Assembly (NCBI GenBank): GCA_964528155.1
Contig: CAZGRL010000155.1
Location: 1 to 7,548, forward strand
Reading direction: 5' to 3'
Origin: G001797105 sp964528155
GTDB taxonomy: Bacteria > Chloroflexota > Anaerolineae > Anaerolineales > E44-bin32
Length of the DNA: 7,548 bases
In this document: in pieces, positions 1 to 5,908 of the stretch
Position numbering within the stretch: the stretch's first letter is position 1
Layout of the letters: each line of letters begins with the position of its first letter
Notes under the pieces: model-generated
Database searches by the model: none
The model's input: only the letters and a program-made list of their open reading frames with translations
Told to the model about the DNA's origin: nothing
Made by a program: the position numbers and the translations under genes

Positions 1-147
1 GCCTCTCCTGCGCATCCTGAGCGGAGTGAGGCTGACAGGCCGAACCAAGTCGAAGGATCCCCCTTCGCCCCCCTCAGCCCCCCATCCCCCTTCCGCAAAT
101 GGCCGTTGTTGGAGTCCTCCCCAGAGCACGATCTCGGCCATCCCTGA
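1..147. repeat. non-coding lead-in with an intergenic-repeat-like segment
   Basis: No convincing gene lies here; the frame of the downstream subtilase fragment is closed by a TGA at 145-147. Bases 13-59 contain CATCCTGAGCGGAGT and, after about 20 bases, AAGTCGAAGGATC. The ends form a short inverted match (ATCCT at 14-18, AGGAT at 54-58). From memory, CATCCTGAGC...GTCGAAGGAT strings are common dispersed intergenic repeats in environmental Chloroflexota-like genomes; that comparison could not be checked here. Bases 60-105 are C-rich low-complexity sequence. Confidence 0.3.
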
Positions 148-720
148 TTGCCCCTTGACTACGGTCCTTGGAGCATCTGGATTCAACGAAGGTCCCCACT
201 GGCCGAGCCCAAGCCGGGCCCTAAGAAGTGGCGGCCGGGCAAGGACATTTCCCTGCAGTTCGCCGGCGGACTGCGTTGGGCGATCGAGCACGAGATGAGC
301 GTGGTCAACATGAGCCTGAGCACGTCGCGCGAAGAGTACTACGCTCTGTTCCGCGAGTTCGCCGACGAGGCCTACTTCCACAACGTCATGCTCGTGTCCG
401 CCGTGAACAGTATCCCGGCCCCGAGCTACCCGTCACTCTACTCCTCGGTCGTCTCGGTGGCGGCGCACGAAGGCCATGATCCATTCACCTTCTACTACAA
501 TCCTTCGCCGCCGGTCGAGTTCGGTGCCCCCGGCATCGACGTCGAAGTCACCTGGCTCAACAAGAGCTACAGCGTCAGCACCGGCAACAGCTTTGCCGCA
601 CCCCACATCACCGGGATCGTCGCCCTGATCCGCGCCAAACACCCCGAATTGACTCCCTTCCAGATCAAGACCGTCCTGCTGGCCTACGCCGCCAATTCCA
701 GTCGTACGGCCGAGCGGTAG
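148..720 (+). pseudogene. C-terminal fragment of a subtilase (peptidase S8), catalytic Asp and His missing
   Basis: The reading frame gives up to 190 residues, and subtilase-like sequence begins at about residue 32. Visible landmarks are GLRWAIEHEMSVVNMSLS (41-58, the conserved helix plus the V-I-N-M-S-L strand), Asn87 in SAVNS at the oxyanion-hole position (usually A-A-G-N), and the nucleophile motif G-N-S-F-A-A-P-H with Ser148 (usually G-T-S-x-A-x-P-H). A helix LTPFQIKTVLLAYAAN closes the domain. The Asp (DTG) and His (HGT) blocks that should precede this region are absent: the frame is stopped at 145-147, and the other forward frames of bases 1-147 show no such motifs. The first possible start is TTG at 148, with no Shine-Dalgarno sequence; the internal ATG at 295 would cut into the fold. 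I read it as a 5'-truncated, inactive remnant. A misassembly upstream is the alternative. Subtilase identity is firm; loss of function is inference. Confidence 0.75.
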
Positions 721-760
721 GCTTCCAGCCTCGGTTTTGTTGCACTCCACAACGATGATA

Positions 761-1004
761 GGTTGTTTTGGGCTTGTGGGGGGGGGGGGGAGCGCCGGAA
801 AAACGAAAGATAGATATTGGGGGCCGCGGGGATGACACCAACCGGGGAGCCAGGGGGGGGTACAAAGGACGGGTAACAGCGGGNNNNNNNNNNCCGGGGC
901 CGGGGGGGACGCCCCCCGGTCGCTTTTTGCCCCCCCCCCCACCTTTGTTTGGTTTTTTGGGGGGGGCCCGCCCGCCCCCCCCCCCCGACAAGCCCAAAAC
1001 AACC
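761..1004. repeat. perfect 17-bp inverted repeat bracketing the scaffold gap
   Basis: GGTTGTTTTGGGCTTGT at 761-777 is the exact reverse complement of 988-1004. The left arm is followed inward by G13 and the right arm is preceded by C12 plus one G, so the arms extend almost symmetrically into homopolymer. The flanking bases (760 and 1005) do not match, and I see no target-site duplication. This is either one repeat end seen from both sides of the gap (for example the terminal inverted repeat of an unassembled insertion sequence) or a sequencing/assembly artefact. No transposase sequence is visible. Confidence 0.7.
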
Positions 1005-1061
1005 AGATTTGCTGCGCGGTGCACAACACACCGTCGGATGCACCTCTGACAATCCTTCTCC

Positions 1062-1090
1062 TTGTCGCGCGAGGACATGCGACTTACAAT
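1062..1090 (+). promoter_or_regulatory. candidate sigma-70-type promoter for the S41 peptidase operon
   Basis: TTGTCG (1062-1067, 4/6 match to TTGACA) and TACAAT (1085-1090, 5/6 match to TATAAT) are separated by 17 bases, the ideal spacing. Transcription would start near 1097, giving a leader of about 56 bases before the ATG at 1153. It is the best promoter-like pair in the clean sequence between the gap and the gene. It rests on sequence match only. Confidence 0.35.
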
Positions 1091-1142
1091 GCCACGATAT
1101 TGTGCCATCGCCGCCGCTTATCCCCCATCGGCGATCCAGGGC

Positions 1143-1148
1143 GGAGGG
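1143..1148 (+). promoter_or_regulatory. ribosome binding site fixing the S41 start at 1153
   Basis: GGAGGG lies 4-5 bases before ATG 1153. The frame stays open upstream to 949, but that extension runs through the poly-G/poly-C gap margin. The Shine-Dalgarno sequence and the signal peptide starting at 1153 decide the start. Confidence 0.75.
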
Positions 1149-1152
1149 AAAC

Positions 1153-3189
1153 ATGCCTGAACCACGTCGAGTCGTGCACCTCCTCATCCCCGCTTGTCTG
1201 GCGGCCGTAACAACGCTGGCTTGCAGTCTCTCCGGGTTGGTCGGCGGACCGACGGCGACCCCGGTTCCGCCACTTGCTCCAACGCCACTCCCGCAAGCGC
1301 CGGTGCAACCTGGTGCAGCCAATCCGGATGAACCGGTGGCCGTGATCGGCACCATCCCCTTCACCTCACCCTTCTTCATCAACACGATCTCAGAGCCGTT
1401 TGTGTTGCTCGAGGACGAGGCCGGGTTCGTCCGGCGCGATCGTGAATTCGTCTTCCCCCTGGATGGCCAGACAATGGGACCGGTAGAGAAAGTCGATGAC
1501 CAGACTCTGCGCTTCGAGCTGGGGCTGCCGGCCGTGCCGCAAGGCACGTTCGTTGACGTCGATCAGAACGGGCAGACCGACACAGGGGTCCAGGTATTCG
1601 CCGTCGCCTATTGGTCGAATACATGGGACGGTCCGTTTCTCGAAAAGCGAGACGGGACCGGTTGGTCCAATGCGTACACATCGACGGTCACCGATCCCGA
1701 TCGACAAGATGAAATCATGGGCGGGATGCTGGTCGTGTGGGCTCCGGATGCGAACCAGTCCTTCCCCACCGGTTTCGGTTCGGACGGCGAGCTATTTACA
1801 GCCGACGATCCGATCGCTCCGATCCCGGCCGGCTACAACTTCGTCGACCTGGACCAGAAGCCGTTTCATGTCTTCAAGCAAGCCCGCCTCGAGATTGAGT
1901 TGAAGGAGGGGGTGTCCGCTGTCCACGACTATTCCGGTCTTGGATATTCGGAGGCCTTCAAAGAAATGTTCGATCAGGCCTCGTTGGAATATCCCTTCAC
2001 GCAGGAGAAGAACATCGACTGGCAGGCCCTGTATCAGCAATTCGCGCCTCAGGTGGCCGCGGCCAAGGATGACGCTGACTTCTACCGTGCCGTGCGCGAC
2101 TTCACCTACGCCATCCCTGACGGACACGTCGGCGGCTTGTTTGACAATCTCGTATTCAACCAGGAGCAAGGCGGCGGGTTCGGCCTGGTGCTGGCGCAAT
2201 TGAGTGATGGAAGTGTGATCGTCACCCAGGTGCTTCCCGGACTGCCGGGCGAAGGCGCCGGCATCCAGGTCGGGGCGCAGATCGTCACCTGGGATGGACA
2301 ACCAGTCGACCAGGCGTTGGCGGACGTTGTGCCGTACTTCGGTCCATTCTCCAGCCCGCAAGCGTTGCATCAACAGCAGCTGGCCTTCCTGGCCCGGGCC
2401 GAGCCAGGGACTCATGTTCAGGTCACCTTCCGCAATCCGGGCTCGGCCAGCGAAGAGACGGCGGACATGACAGCGGCGCACGAACTCGACTCGCTCTTCC
2501 AGTCGCTGGCCTTCCTCCAGTCGTCTGCCATAGACCTGCCGATCGAAGCTCGCATCTTGCCCGACTCGGGTCTGGCATACGTCGTCATCCGCTCGTTCTC
2601 GGGGGACTACAACTTGATGGCGCGACTCTGGGAGCACATGATCTCGGCCCTTGAAAGCGACAACGTCCCTGGCCTGATCATCGACCTGCGGAACAACGGG
2701 GGCGGAAACGAGGGGCTTGCCCTTGACTTCGCCGGCTACTTCTACGATGAAGACATCGTTCTATCGACAACCTCGTACTACAACCGCCGGACAGGCCAGT
2801 TCGAACCGCAAGGGTTGCCCGCCAAGATCTCTCCGGCACCATCGCTCTATGACGCCCCGGTCGCCGTCCTGGTCAGCCCGGATTGCGTGAGCGCCTGCGA
2901 AGGCTTCGCATACGCCATGCACCACGGCAGCCGCTCAATCGTCGTCGGAGACGCGCCGACCGCCGGCGCCTTCGGGGAGGTCGGTCGAGGACAATACGAT
3001 CTCCCCGGCGGTTTCTCGCTCCAGTTCCCGACCGGCCGGCCCGAGACACCCGACGGGAAGGTCTTGATCGAGGGTGTCGGCGTCGTCCCCGACGTCACCG
3101 TCCCCATCACGCTCGACAGCGCGCTTGGCCGGACGGACGCCGTCCTGGATGCCGCCGTCAACGCTTTGCAGGCGAAGATCAACAAGTAG
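1153..3189 (+). CDS. S41-family serine peptidase with PDZ domain, predicted lipoprotein
   Basis: A 678-residue predicted exported protease of the C-terminal-processing/tricorn-like S41 family. The signal peptide (1-23: Arg5-Arg6, then a hydrophobic core) ends in T-L-A-C, a somewhat weak lipobox with Cys24, followed by a Thr/Pro-rich linker (about 33-50). Residues 60-250 form an N-terminal module with a calcium-loop-like DVDQNGQTD (135-143). A helical segment (about 285-320) leads to DGHVGG (His325). A PDZ-like domain spans about 340-420, and the S41 catalytic domain about 470-665. The nucleophile is Ser580 in V-S-A-C-E, the family S-A-x-E motif; DLRNNGGG (511-518) is the typical loop preceding it. 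The Lys of CtpA-type enzymes is not where expected: TAGAFGEV at 603-610 replaces T-x-G-K-G. A tricorn-like Ser/His/Glu arrangement using His325 and possibly Glu640 (IEGVGVVPD) is therefore more likely; this is inference. The protein would act outside the membrane. Its substrate is unknown. It is probably co-transcribed with the flavoenzyme 15 bp downstream. Confidence 0.9.
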   Translation: MPEPRRVVHLLIPACLAAVTTLACSLSGLVGGPTATPVPPLAPTPLPQAPVQPGAANPDEPVAVIGTIPFTSPFFINTISEPFVLLEDEAGFVRRDREFVFPLDGQTMGPVEKVDDQTLRFELGLPAVPQGTFVDVDQNGQTDTGVQVFAVAYWSNTWDGPFLEKRDGTGWSNAYTSTVTDPDRQDEIMGGMLVVWAPDANQSFPTGFGSDGELFTADDPIAPIPAGYNFVDLDQKPFHVFKQARLEIELKEGVSAVHDYSGLGYSEAFKEMFDQASLEYPFTQEKNIDWQALYQQFAPQVAAAKDDADFYRAVRDFTYAIPDGHVGGLFDNLVFNQEQGGGFGLVLAQLSDGSVIVTQVLPGLPGEGAGIQVGAQIVTWDGQPVDQALADVVPYFGPFSSPQALHQQQLAFLARAEPGTHVQVTFRNPGSASEETADMTAAHELDSLFQSLAFLQSSAIDLPIEARILPDSGLAYVVIRSFSGDYNLMARLWEHMISALESDNVPGLIIDLRNNGGGNEGLALDFAGYFYDEDIVLSTTSYYNRRTGQFEPQGLPAKISPAPSLYDAPVAVLVSPDCVSACEGFAYAMHHGSRSIVVGDAPTAGAFGEVGRGQYDLPGGFSLQFPTGRPETPDGKVLIEGVGVVPDVTVPITLDSALGRTDAVLDAAVNALQAKINK

Positions 3190-3194
3190 GAGAG
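3189..3194 (+). promoter_or_regulatory. ribosome binding site for the FAD oxidoreductase
   Basis: GGAGAG begins on the last base of the upstream TAG stop and sits 10 bases before ATG 3205. An ATG at 3195 is out of frame with the flavoenzyme. The tight packing supports translation from one mRNA with the S41 gene. Confidence 0.55.
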
Positions 3195-3204
3195 ATGCGA
3201 GAAC

Positions 3205-4374
3205 ATGGACCAGACATCAGATGCCATCATCATCGGAGGAGGCGTGCACGGTGTCAGCCTGGCCTTCCATTTGAGCAAACGCGGTTTGAAGCCAACCATT
3301 CTTGAGAAGGATGTCATCGCCGCCGGCGCCACCGGTCGCTCGAGCGGGTTGGTGCGGATGCACTACGACCTCGAGCCAGAGTCGCGCCTTGCATGGCTGT
3401 CGTTTCAGTACTTCCGAAACTGGGATGAGATGGTCGGCGGAGACTGCGGGTTCACACGGACAGGCTTCCTTCAGATTGTCAGTCCGAAAATCAGCGACCG
3501 GCTGCGGGCCAATGTCGCCATGCATCAACGAATCGGGATTCCGAGTCTGCTGATTACGGCCGATGACGTGAAGCGTCTGGCGCCGTCATTCGTCACGGAC
3601 GATTTCGAGTTTGCTGCCTACGAGCCCGAATCAGGCTATGCCGACCCCAGCAGCGCTACTTCGACACTCTGGGAAGCCGCGCGCGGCCGCGGCGCCAGCC
3701 TCGTCCAGGGCGCGCGTGTGACGGGGATCCGCGTAGAGTCGAAGAAGGTCACCGGAGTAGAGACGACGCGCGGGGCTTTCTCCGCTCCGATCGTGGTCAA
3801 CACCGCCGGGGCGTGGGCGGCTGAGGCCGCTCGGATGGTCGGGCTGGATATGCCGATTGACACCTGGCGGCACGATACGATGTTCATCCGCCGGCCGCCG
3901 GAGGTCGGCGTGAGCCACCCGGCAGTGATCGATGATCCCAACAACATGTACTTCCGCCCGGAAACCGGTGGGCTGACGCTTGTCGGCCTGGAGGACCACA
4001 ATCCGGTGGGGGATTCACCGGACGGAAATGCGGATATCGCCCTGCCCGGGTTTGTGGATCGCGGCGTGGAACGCATCTGCCGCCGGATACCCGTCATGGA
4101 GCGCGGTTCGCTCCACAGCGCGCATGGCGGCTACGATGGCATCACACCCGATCAACGCGCGATTCTCGGCCAAGCGGGCCCGGAGGGGTTCTACCTCCAG
4201 TGTGGGTTTAGCGGCACGGGTTTCAAGCTCGCGCCGGCCGTGGGGGAATGCATGGCCGAGCTCATCACCGAAGGCGCTTCCAAGACGCTCGATATCTCCC
4301 CGTTCTCACCTCACCGCTTTCGCGAAGGTCGGCTGCTCAAGGGCGAGCATACCTACGGAAATATCTGGCGGTAA
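3205..4374 (+). CDS. DAO-family FAD-dependent oxidoreductase (sarcosine/pipecolate oxidase-like)
   Basis: A 389-residue flavoprotein, the normal length for the D-amino-acid oxidase/sarcosine oxidase superfamily. The N-terminal FAD-binding Rossmann motif is GGGVHG (11-16), and Glu34 at the end of strand 2 binds the ribose. GATGRSSGLVR (41-51) is the family's second FAD-contact segment, NTAGAW (199-204) another dinucleotide-contact motif, and the C-terminal GFSGTGFKLAPAVG (334-347) the conserved closing motif. YFRPETGG (249-256) lines the substrate region. At the place where monomeric sarcosine oxidase carries its flavin-linking Cys, this protein has HGGYDG (307-312), so FAD is probably non-covalent (inference from remembered alignments). 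Such enzymes oxidise secondary or primary amines of small amino acids; sarcosine, glycine, proline-like or pipecolate substrates are all possible. It is cytoplasmic, with no signal peptide. It follows the S41 gene by 15 bp and converges on a lysine-dehydrogenase-like gene, which makes an amino-acid catabolic role plausible. Confidence 0.88.
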   Translation: MDQTSDAIIIGGGVHGVSLAFHLSKRGLKPTILEKDVIAAGATGRSSGLVRMHYDLEPESRLAWLSFQYFRNWDEMVGGDCGFTRTGFLQIVSPKISDRLRANVAMHQRIGIPSLLITADDVKRLAPSFVTDDFEFAAYEPESGYADPSSATSTLWEAARGRGASLVQGARVTGIRVESKKVTGVETTRGAFSAPIVVNTAGAWAAEAARMVGLDMPIDTWRHDTMFIRRPPEVGVSHPAVIDDPNNMYFRPETGGLTLVGLEDHNPVGDSPDGNADIALPGFVDRGVERICRRIPVMERGSLHSAHGGYDGITPDQRAILGQAGPEGFYLQCGFSGTGFKLAPAVGECMAELITEGASKTLDISPFSPHRFREGRLLKGEHTYGNIWR

Positions 4375-4383
4375 GAACATCTG

Positions 4384-4480
4384 GCTGCAAGCTTCAAGCT
4401 ACAAGCTCGAGTATCGGAGCTTGCAGCTTGCGGCGTGTGGCCAATCTCTTGTGTCTTGAGTCCTGTGTCCTGCGTCTCAC
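4384..4480. repeat. heptamer-repeat element in the convergent gap
   Basis: The convergent space between the flavoenzyme stop (4374) and the dehydrogenase stop (4477) is filled by degenerate 7-base units. Bases 4384-4411 read as four GCT-initial units (for example GCTTCAA, GCTACAA). Bases 4418-4480 read as nine units in one 7-nt register, from AGCTTGC to GTCTTGA, GTCCTGT and GTCCTGC. The last unit overlaps the TCA (4477-4479) that is the TGA stop of the minus-strand gene. The right half shares GTCTTGAGTCCTGTGTC with 5881-5897. Confidence 0.85.
4395..4430. terminator. hairpin between convergent genes, possible bidirectional terminator
   Basis: CAAGCTACAAGCTC (4395-4408) pairs with GAGCTTGCAGCTTG (4417-4430): 13 of 14 pairs, one A-C mismatch (4401/4424), loop of 8 bases. 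The position between two converging stops suits a terminator for both strands. There is no T-tract on either side, so a classical intrinsic terminator is not shown. The stem arises where the heptamer array switches orientation. Confidence 0.4.
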
Positions 4481-5655
4481 GATGGCGCCGCAAACGTCTC
4501 CGTCCGTGTGAGCGTGGTCGTGAAACCGCGTTCGGCCAACTCGTCGAAGAACGGACGGGCTTCGATGACTTGCTCAGGGGCCCACACACCCGGCCGCTTG
4601 AGCCTGCCATCGGCCAGCCAACGTGCGATCACGGCCGGGGGGACACCAACCAGAAGTGTGCCGCCGGAAACGCCCCATTCGGGGTGAGGCCAGCCGGTCG
4701 TGTCGGCCCGCAGCATGACCGTCTTGCCGTCCTGGGTGCCTTTGACCTCCGTCACAACATCCTTGAACCCTTTGCTCACCGGTTTCACGCTGGTCTGCGG
4801 AACTCTCTCCAGCAGCTTGAGCAAGACCTGGCGCGGTCGCACAGCCGCCCCATCGACATCGATCGGACCGGTTCCAGCCAGACCAACATCAGCCAGAAAC
4901 TGAAGCCGGCGCAGCGACGCCTCGGAATAGCCGAAGAAGGTGATCTTGAAAAAGCACTCGCGGATCCCCTTGTCGGCCAGGCTCAGTGGGATGGTGGCGA
5001 CTTCTGAGTGCAGGCTTAGATGAGTCTTGGCCCATCCGATCGGATCGGGGAACAGATAGTATTCTTCCTCGCTCACCGGGGGAAGCTCGACGAATTCGCC
5101 GTCTCGAAAGACCATGGCCGGCTTGCTGATTTCGTCCAGGATGGTCTGGATGGCATACGGCGCGGCCAGCGACTCGCCTTCATCCTGGGTCGAACCGTTG
5201 TATATCCGTACATACTCGACCGTGTCCAGCATGCCGCCTAGCCATCCCGCATGAACGTTGGCCACGCCCGGGCACGAGCCCAATCCGAGGACTGCCGTGA
5301 CGCCGGCTTCGCGGAATGAGTCATCAAGCTCGAGCTGCTTGCGGGTCACATGGAATAGCCCGCCAAGGTCCAGGTACGGCACGCCGGTATCCTGGCATGC
5401 GCGCATGACGTCGATATTGAAGTAGTAGTTGACGCTGTTGATGCAGGCATCCGATCCGCGTAACAGTTCACGCAATGCCGCCTCGTCGGTGACGTCGATC
5501 TCGACGGCCCGGGCTCCCTTCCCGGCGCGCTCCGCCGTCTGGGAGGCCGCCCCCAGATCTCGGTCCGCAATGACGACTTCTTCGACATCCTGGACCAGGT
5601 CAAGGGCAATCACCCGGCCGATGGTCCCAGCTCCCCCTAGAATGACGATGCGCAT
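4477..5655 (-). CDS. saccharopine dehydrogenase / lysine 6-dehydrogenase-like NAD(P)-binding protein
   Basis: A 392-residue cytoplasmic oxidoreductase. The N-terminal Rossmann fold starts at residue 1, with GGAGTIG (7-13) as dinucleotide loop and ADRD (30-33) at the end of strand 2. CINSVNYYFN (71-80), PYLDLGG (93-99) and GLGSCPGVANV (124-134, the G-x-x-P-G turn) are typical of the saccharopine dehydrogenase fold. The order of motifs, including VRPRQVLL (272-279) and LKRPGVWAPEQV near the C-terminus (352-363), resembles L-lysine 6-dehydrogenase of Geobacillus as I remember it. That enzyme deaminates lysine at the epsilon position to 2-aminoadipate semialdehyde. Related carboxynorspermidine and saccharopine dehydrogenases are alternatives. 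Start: ATG 5655 has a good Shine-Dalgarno 8 bases upstream. The frame stays open to a GTG at 5676, but that would place the Shine-Dalgarno inside the gene and add seven residues before the Rossmann strand. It lies 252 bp downstream of the aldehyde dehydrogenase on the same strand, a fitting next enzyme for a semialdehyde product. Family is secure; the lysine substrate is inference. Confidence 0.87.
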   Translation of the reverse strand: MRIVILGGAGTIGRVIALDLVQDVEEVVIADRDLGAASQTAERAGKGARAVEIDVTDEAALRELLRGSDACINSVNYYFNIDVMRACQDTGVPYLDLGGLFHVTRKQLELDDSFREAGVTAVLGLGSCPGVANVHAGWLGGMLDTVEYVRIYNGSTQDEGESLAAPYAIQTILDEISKPAMVFRDGEFVELPPVSEEEYYLFPDPIGWAKTHLSLHSEVATIPLSLADKGIRECFFKITFFGYSEASLRRLQFLADVGLAGTGPIDVDGAAVRPRQVLLKLLERVPQTSVKPVSKGFKDVVTEVKGTQDGKTVMLRADTTGWPHPEWGVSGGTLLVGVPPAVIARWLADGRLKRPGVWAPEQVIEARPFFDELAERGFTTTLTRTETFAAPS

Positions 5656-5663
5656 CTTCGATG

Positions 5664-5668
5664 CTCCT
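5664..5668 (-). promoter_or_regulatory. ribosome binding site fixing the dehydrogenase start at 5655
   Basis: AGGAG on the minus strand lies 8 bases before ATG 5655 within a purine-rich GAGGAGAGGAG stretch. This decides between ATG 5655 and the in-frame GTG at 5676. Confidence 0.75.
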
Positions 5669-5681
5669 CTCCTCACCGGAA

Positions 5682-5758
5682 ATCAAGCGGTCAGCGATCA
5701 GCAACAAGCGGCTAGCAATTAGCAACAAGCCATCAGCGTTCAGCGATCAGCGTACAGC
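5682..5758. repeat. AGC-heptamer array (left part of composite element, copy 1)
   Basis: Eleven consecutive 7-base units all end in AGC without a register slip. Examples are GGTCAGC (5689), GATCAGC (5696 and 5745), AACAAGC (5703 and 5724), AATTAGC (5717) and GTTCAGC (5738). The first four bases of each unit vary. The array ends 26 bp from the start codon of the dehydrogenase-like gene, just beyond its ribosome binding site, so on the gene strand it occupies the leader/promoter region. The tract at 7379-7462 is the same array type. Confidence 0.9.
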
Positions 5759-5803
5759 CAATGATCCTCAATCTGGGAGAGACCTCACCGGACTCGCTCG
5801 CCC
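5759..5803. repeat. spacer of composite element, copy 1
   Basis: A 45-bp non-heptameric segment joins the two arrays. It aligns with 7463-7508 over its length with roughly two thirds identity, sharing for example ATGA, ATCTGG and CCGGA followed by a C-rich end. Its presence at the same place in both copies shows that the two intergenic regions are related as whole units and not merely similar in composition. Confidence 0.7.
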
Positions 5804-5908
5804 CAATCACTTCTTACGTTTTACGTCTTGCGTTTCACGCATCACGTTTCAGATCTTGCAGCTTGAAGCCTGTGGCTTGCGTCTTGAGTCCTGTGTCTTG
5901 TGTCCTCT
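5804..5908. repeat. GTYTTRC-type heptamer array (right part of composite element, copy 1)
   Basis: Fifteen consecutive 7-base units in one register, drifting from CAATCAC, TTCTTAC and GTTTTAC (5804-5824) through GTTTCAC and ATCTTGC to GTCTTGA, GTCCTGT, GTCTTGT and GTCCTCT (5881-5908). The last base is the first base of TCA (5908-5910), the TGA stop of the aldehyde dehydrogenase on the minus strand. The array therefore forms the entire 3' flank of that gene. Confidence 0.9.

Larger units (their letters stand above)
721..1152. other. gene-free stretch containing a scaffold gap and low-quality homopolymer sequence
   Basis: Ten N occupy 884-893. Around them lie G13 (778-790), several G8 and C11-C12 runs, and sequence that looks like error-rich contig ends rather than genomic DNA. 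Open frames through it translate as Gly/Pro/Arg-rich junk. Sequence becomes ordinary again at about 1005. Bases 1005-1152 look like a normal upstream region of the S41 gene, with a candidate promoter and ribosome binding site annotated separately. Confidence 0.85.

Noticed and set aside
761..1004. Complete insertion sequence
   Set aside because: Inverted ends are present, but the interior is homopolymer junk and N, with no transposase frame and no target-site duplication.
949..1152. N-terminal extension of the S41 frame upstream of 1153
   Set aside because: It passes through poly-G/poly-C contig-end sequence and would bury the signal peptide behind about 68 residues. ATG 1153 has a Shine-Dalgarno sequence and a proper signal peptide.
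684..1547. Minus-strand open frame of 287 codons across the scaffold gap
   Set aside because: It runs through the N gap and homopolymers and overlaps the well-supported S41 gene antisense. It contains no domain.
1792..2637. Minus-strand open frame of 281 codons inside the S41 gene
   Set aside because: Antisense to the PDZ/catalytic region of a clear S41 peptidase; open frames on the opposite strand are expected in high-GC coding DNA.
4435..5007. Plus-strand open frame of 190 codons at the 3' part of the dehydrogenase-like gene
   Set aside because: It starts in the heptamer array and runs antisense to the saccharopine dehydrogenase-like gene. No motifs.
5682..5908. CRISPR array
   Set aside because: Units are 7 nt, degenerate and contiguous, with no 24-40 nt direct repeats, no unique spacers of even length and no cas genes nearby.
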